Source of the DNA: an uncultured Eubacteriales bacterium
GTDB taxonomy: Bacteria > Bacillota > Clostridia > Christensenellales > Aristaeellaceae
DNA: 5,957 nt
Direction: 5' to 3'
NCBI GenBank assembly: GCA_900548125.1
Contig: URJN01000139.1
Coordinates: forward strand, 1-5,957
The notes beneath the pieces are model-generated. The model was not told where the DNA came from, ran no database searches, and worked only from the letters and a program-made list of their open reading frames with translations. The translations under genes and the position numbers were made by a program. Shown here piece by piece: positions 5,113 through 5,957 of this stretch (position 1 is its first letter; each line of letters opens with the position of its first letter).

Positions 5113-5938
5113 GTTTAAGCTGCAAAGCCACCACATTCCCAGCCCCGCGGATCATCCGCCCGAGGGACAGCGGCGTTTTAAGCTCGTTGTCGAATATGAC
5201 GGCACGGCGTACAGCGGCTGGCAGAGGCAAATCAACGGTCCGAGCGTTCAGCAGACGCTGGAGGAGGCTCTTTCCCGACTGACGGGGGAGAAGATCGCCG
5301 TCACGGGGGCGAGCCGAACGGATGCGGGCGTGCATGCCTTCGGGCTTTGCGCGCATTTTGACAGCGCGACCCGCATTCCGCCGGATAAGGTGAGCTTTGC
5401 GCTGAATACCATGCTCCCGCCCGATATCCGGATTCGGGAGAGCGCGGCAGCACCGGATGGCTTTCATGCCCGTTTTTCCGCCTGCGGAAAGGTTTACCGC
5501 TATACGTTTTATAATCAGCGGCAGATGTGCGCCATCGGCAGGCAGTATAAGGCGCATGTTCCTGTTCTCATGGATGCCGAAAAGATGGACGCAGAGGCGC
5601 AGAGCCTTTGCGGAAAGCACGATTTTGCGGCGTTTGCCGCAAGCGGAAGCGTTGCGAAAAGCACGGTGCGCACCCTTTACCGCGCACAGGTCAGGCGATG
5701 CGGCGACGATGTCGTGCTGACGGTGCTGGGCGATGGGTTTCTGTATAATATGGTTCGCATCATCGCCGGCACGCTGATGGAAGTCGGTACGGGCAAACGT
5801 GAGATGGGCTGCATCGAAAAAGCCATCGAAACCGGCGACCGTCTGGCACTCGGACAGACCGCGCCCGCCAGTGGTCTGGCTCTGATGCGCGTGCTTTACG
5901 ATGGCGATGAAGAAAAGGCACTGGGGTATTTTGAATAA
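5105..5938 (+). CDS. truA: tRNA pseudouridine(38-40) synthase TruA
   Basis: This 277-residue cytoplasmic enzyme isomerises uridines 38-40 in the anticodon arm of many tRNAs to pseudouridine. Family hallmarks are LVVEYDGTAYSGWQRQ (27-42), GASRTDAGVHA (68-78) with catalytic Asp73, LNTMLPPDI (100-108), FHARFSA then KVYRY (120-133), GKHDFAAF (170-177) and GFLYNMVR (211-218). The start is taken as the TTG at 5105, preceded by GGAGGG (5091-5096) with an 8-nt gap. No ATG or GTG gives a better fit, and the conserved region begins only about 24 residues later, so the N-terminus is slightly longer than usual. It overlaps ecfT by 8 nt. The ecfA1-ecfA2-ecfT-truA order is conserved in many Bacillota. If no internal promoter exists, truA is also under the FMN riboswitch. 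The window ends 19 bp after its stop, with no terminator seen. Confidence 0.95.
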   Translation: MAEFKLQSHHIPSPADHPPEGQRRFKLVVEYDGTAYSGWQRQINGPSVQQTLEEALSRLTGEKIAVTGASRTDAGVHAFGLCAHFDSATRIPPDKVSFALNTMLPPDIRIRESAAAPDGFHARFSACGKVYRYTFYNQRQMCAIGRQYKAHVPVLMDAEKMDAEAQSLCGKHDFAAFAASGSVAKSTVRTLYRAQVRRCGDDVVLTVLGDGFLYNMVRIIAGTLMEVGTGKREMGCIEKAIETGDRLALGQTAPASGLALMRVLYDGDEEKALGYFE

Positions 5939-5957
5939 GCTGACCTCTCCGACTGCC

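Overview
The window looks like a stretch of a Bacillota (Firmicutes) chromosome, most likely from a moderately GC-rich Clostridia lineage. The grounds are the gene order ecfA1-ecfA2-ecfT-truA, strong Shine-Dalgarno sequences, an FMN riboswitch with a transcription-terminator platform, and sigma-A-like promoters with perfect TATAAT boxes. This placement is an inference from gene content; no marker gene for taxonomy is present. All recognised genes lie on the + strand and coding density is high.

Region 1 (1-68) holds the last codons of an unrecognised upstream gene. Region 2 (69-184) is an intergenic stretch with an 8-bp inverted repeat and a well-formed promoter. The -35 element of that promoter is overlapped by a short perfect palindrome that could be an operator.

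Region 3 (185-2366) is a two-gene operon of G3E/COG0523 (CobW-like) P-loop GTPases. The first has the canonical CxCC motif and a very large His/Asp/Glu-rich metal-binding insert, built partly from three nearly identical 54-bp repeats. The second has a Walker A motif but no CxCC, and its C-terminal third resembles the C-terminal domain of the TIGR03943/DUF1980 (YcgQ-like) family. Together they suggest a metal (zinc-like) homeostasis or metallochaperone operon, but the metal cannot be read from the sequence.

Region 4 (2367-2619) is the main regulatory region: an extended -10 promoter, an FMN riboswitch aptamer (RFN element) and a strong intrinsic terminator, ending just before the GTG start of ecfA1. 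Region 5 (2620-5938) encodes the complete energising module of an energy-coupling factor (ECF) vitamin transporter, EcfA1, EcfA2 and EcfT, followed by the tRNA pseudouridine synthase TruA. These four genes overlap one another (25, 8 and 8 nt), so they are almost certainly co-transcribed and translationally coupled. No S component such as RibU is in the window.

The most noteworthy observation is that an FMN riboswitch, normally found in front of riboflavin biosynthesis genes or ribU, here appears to control the general ECF energising module together with truA. If so, flavin status would set the energising capacity for every S component that shares this module.
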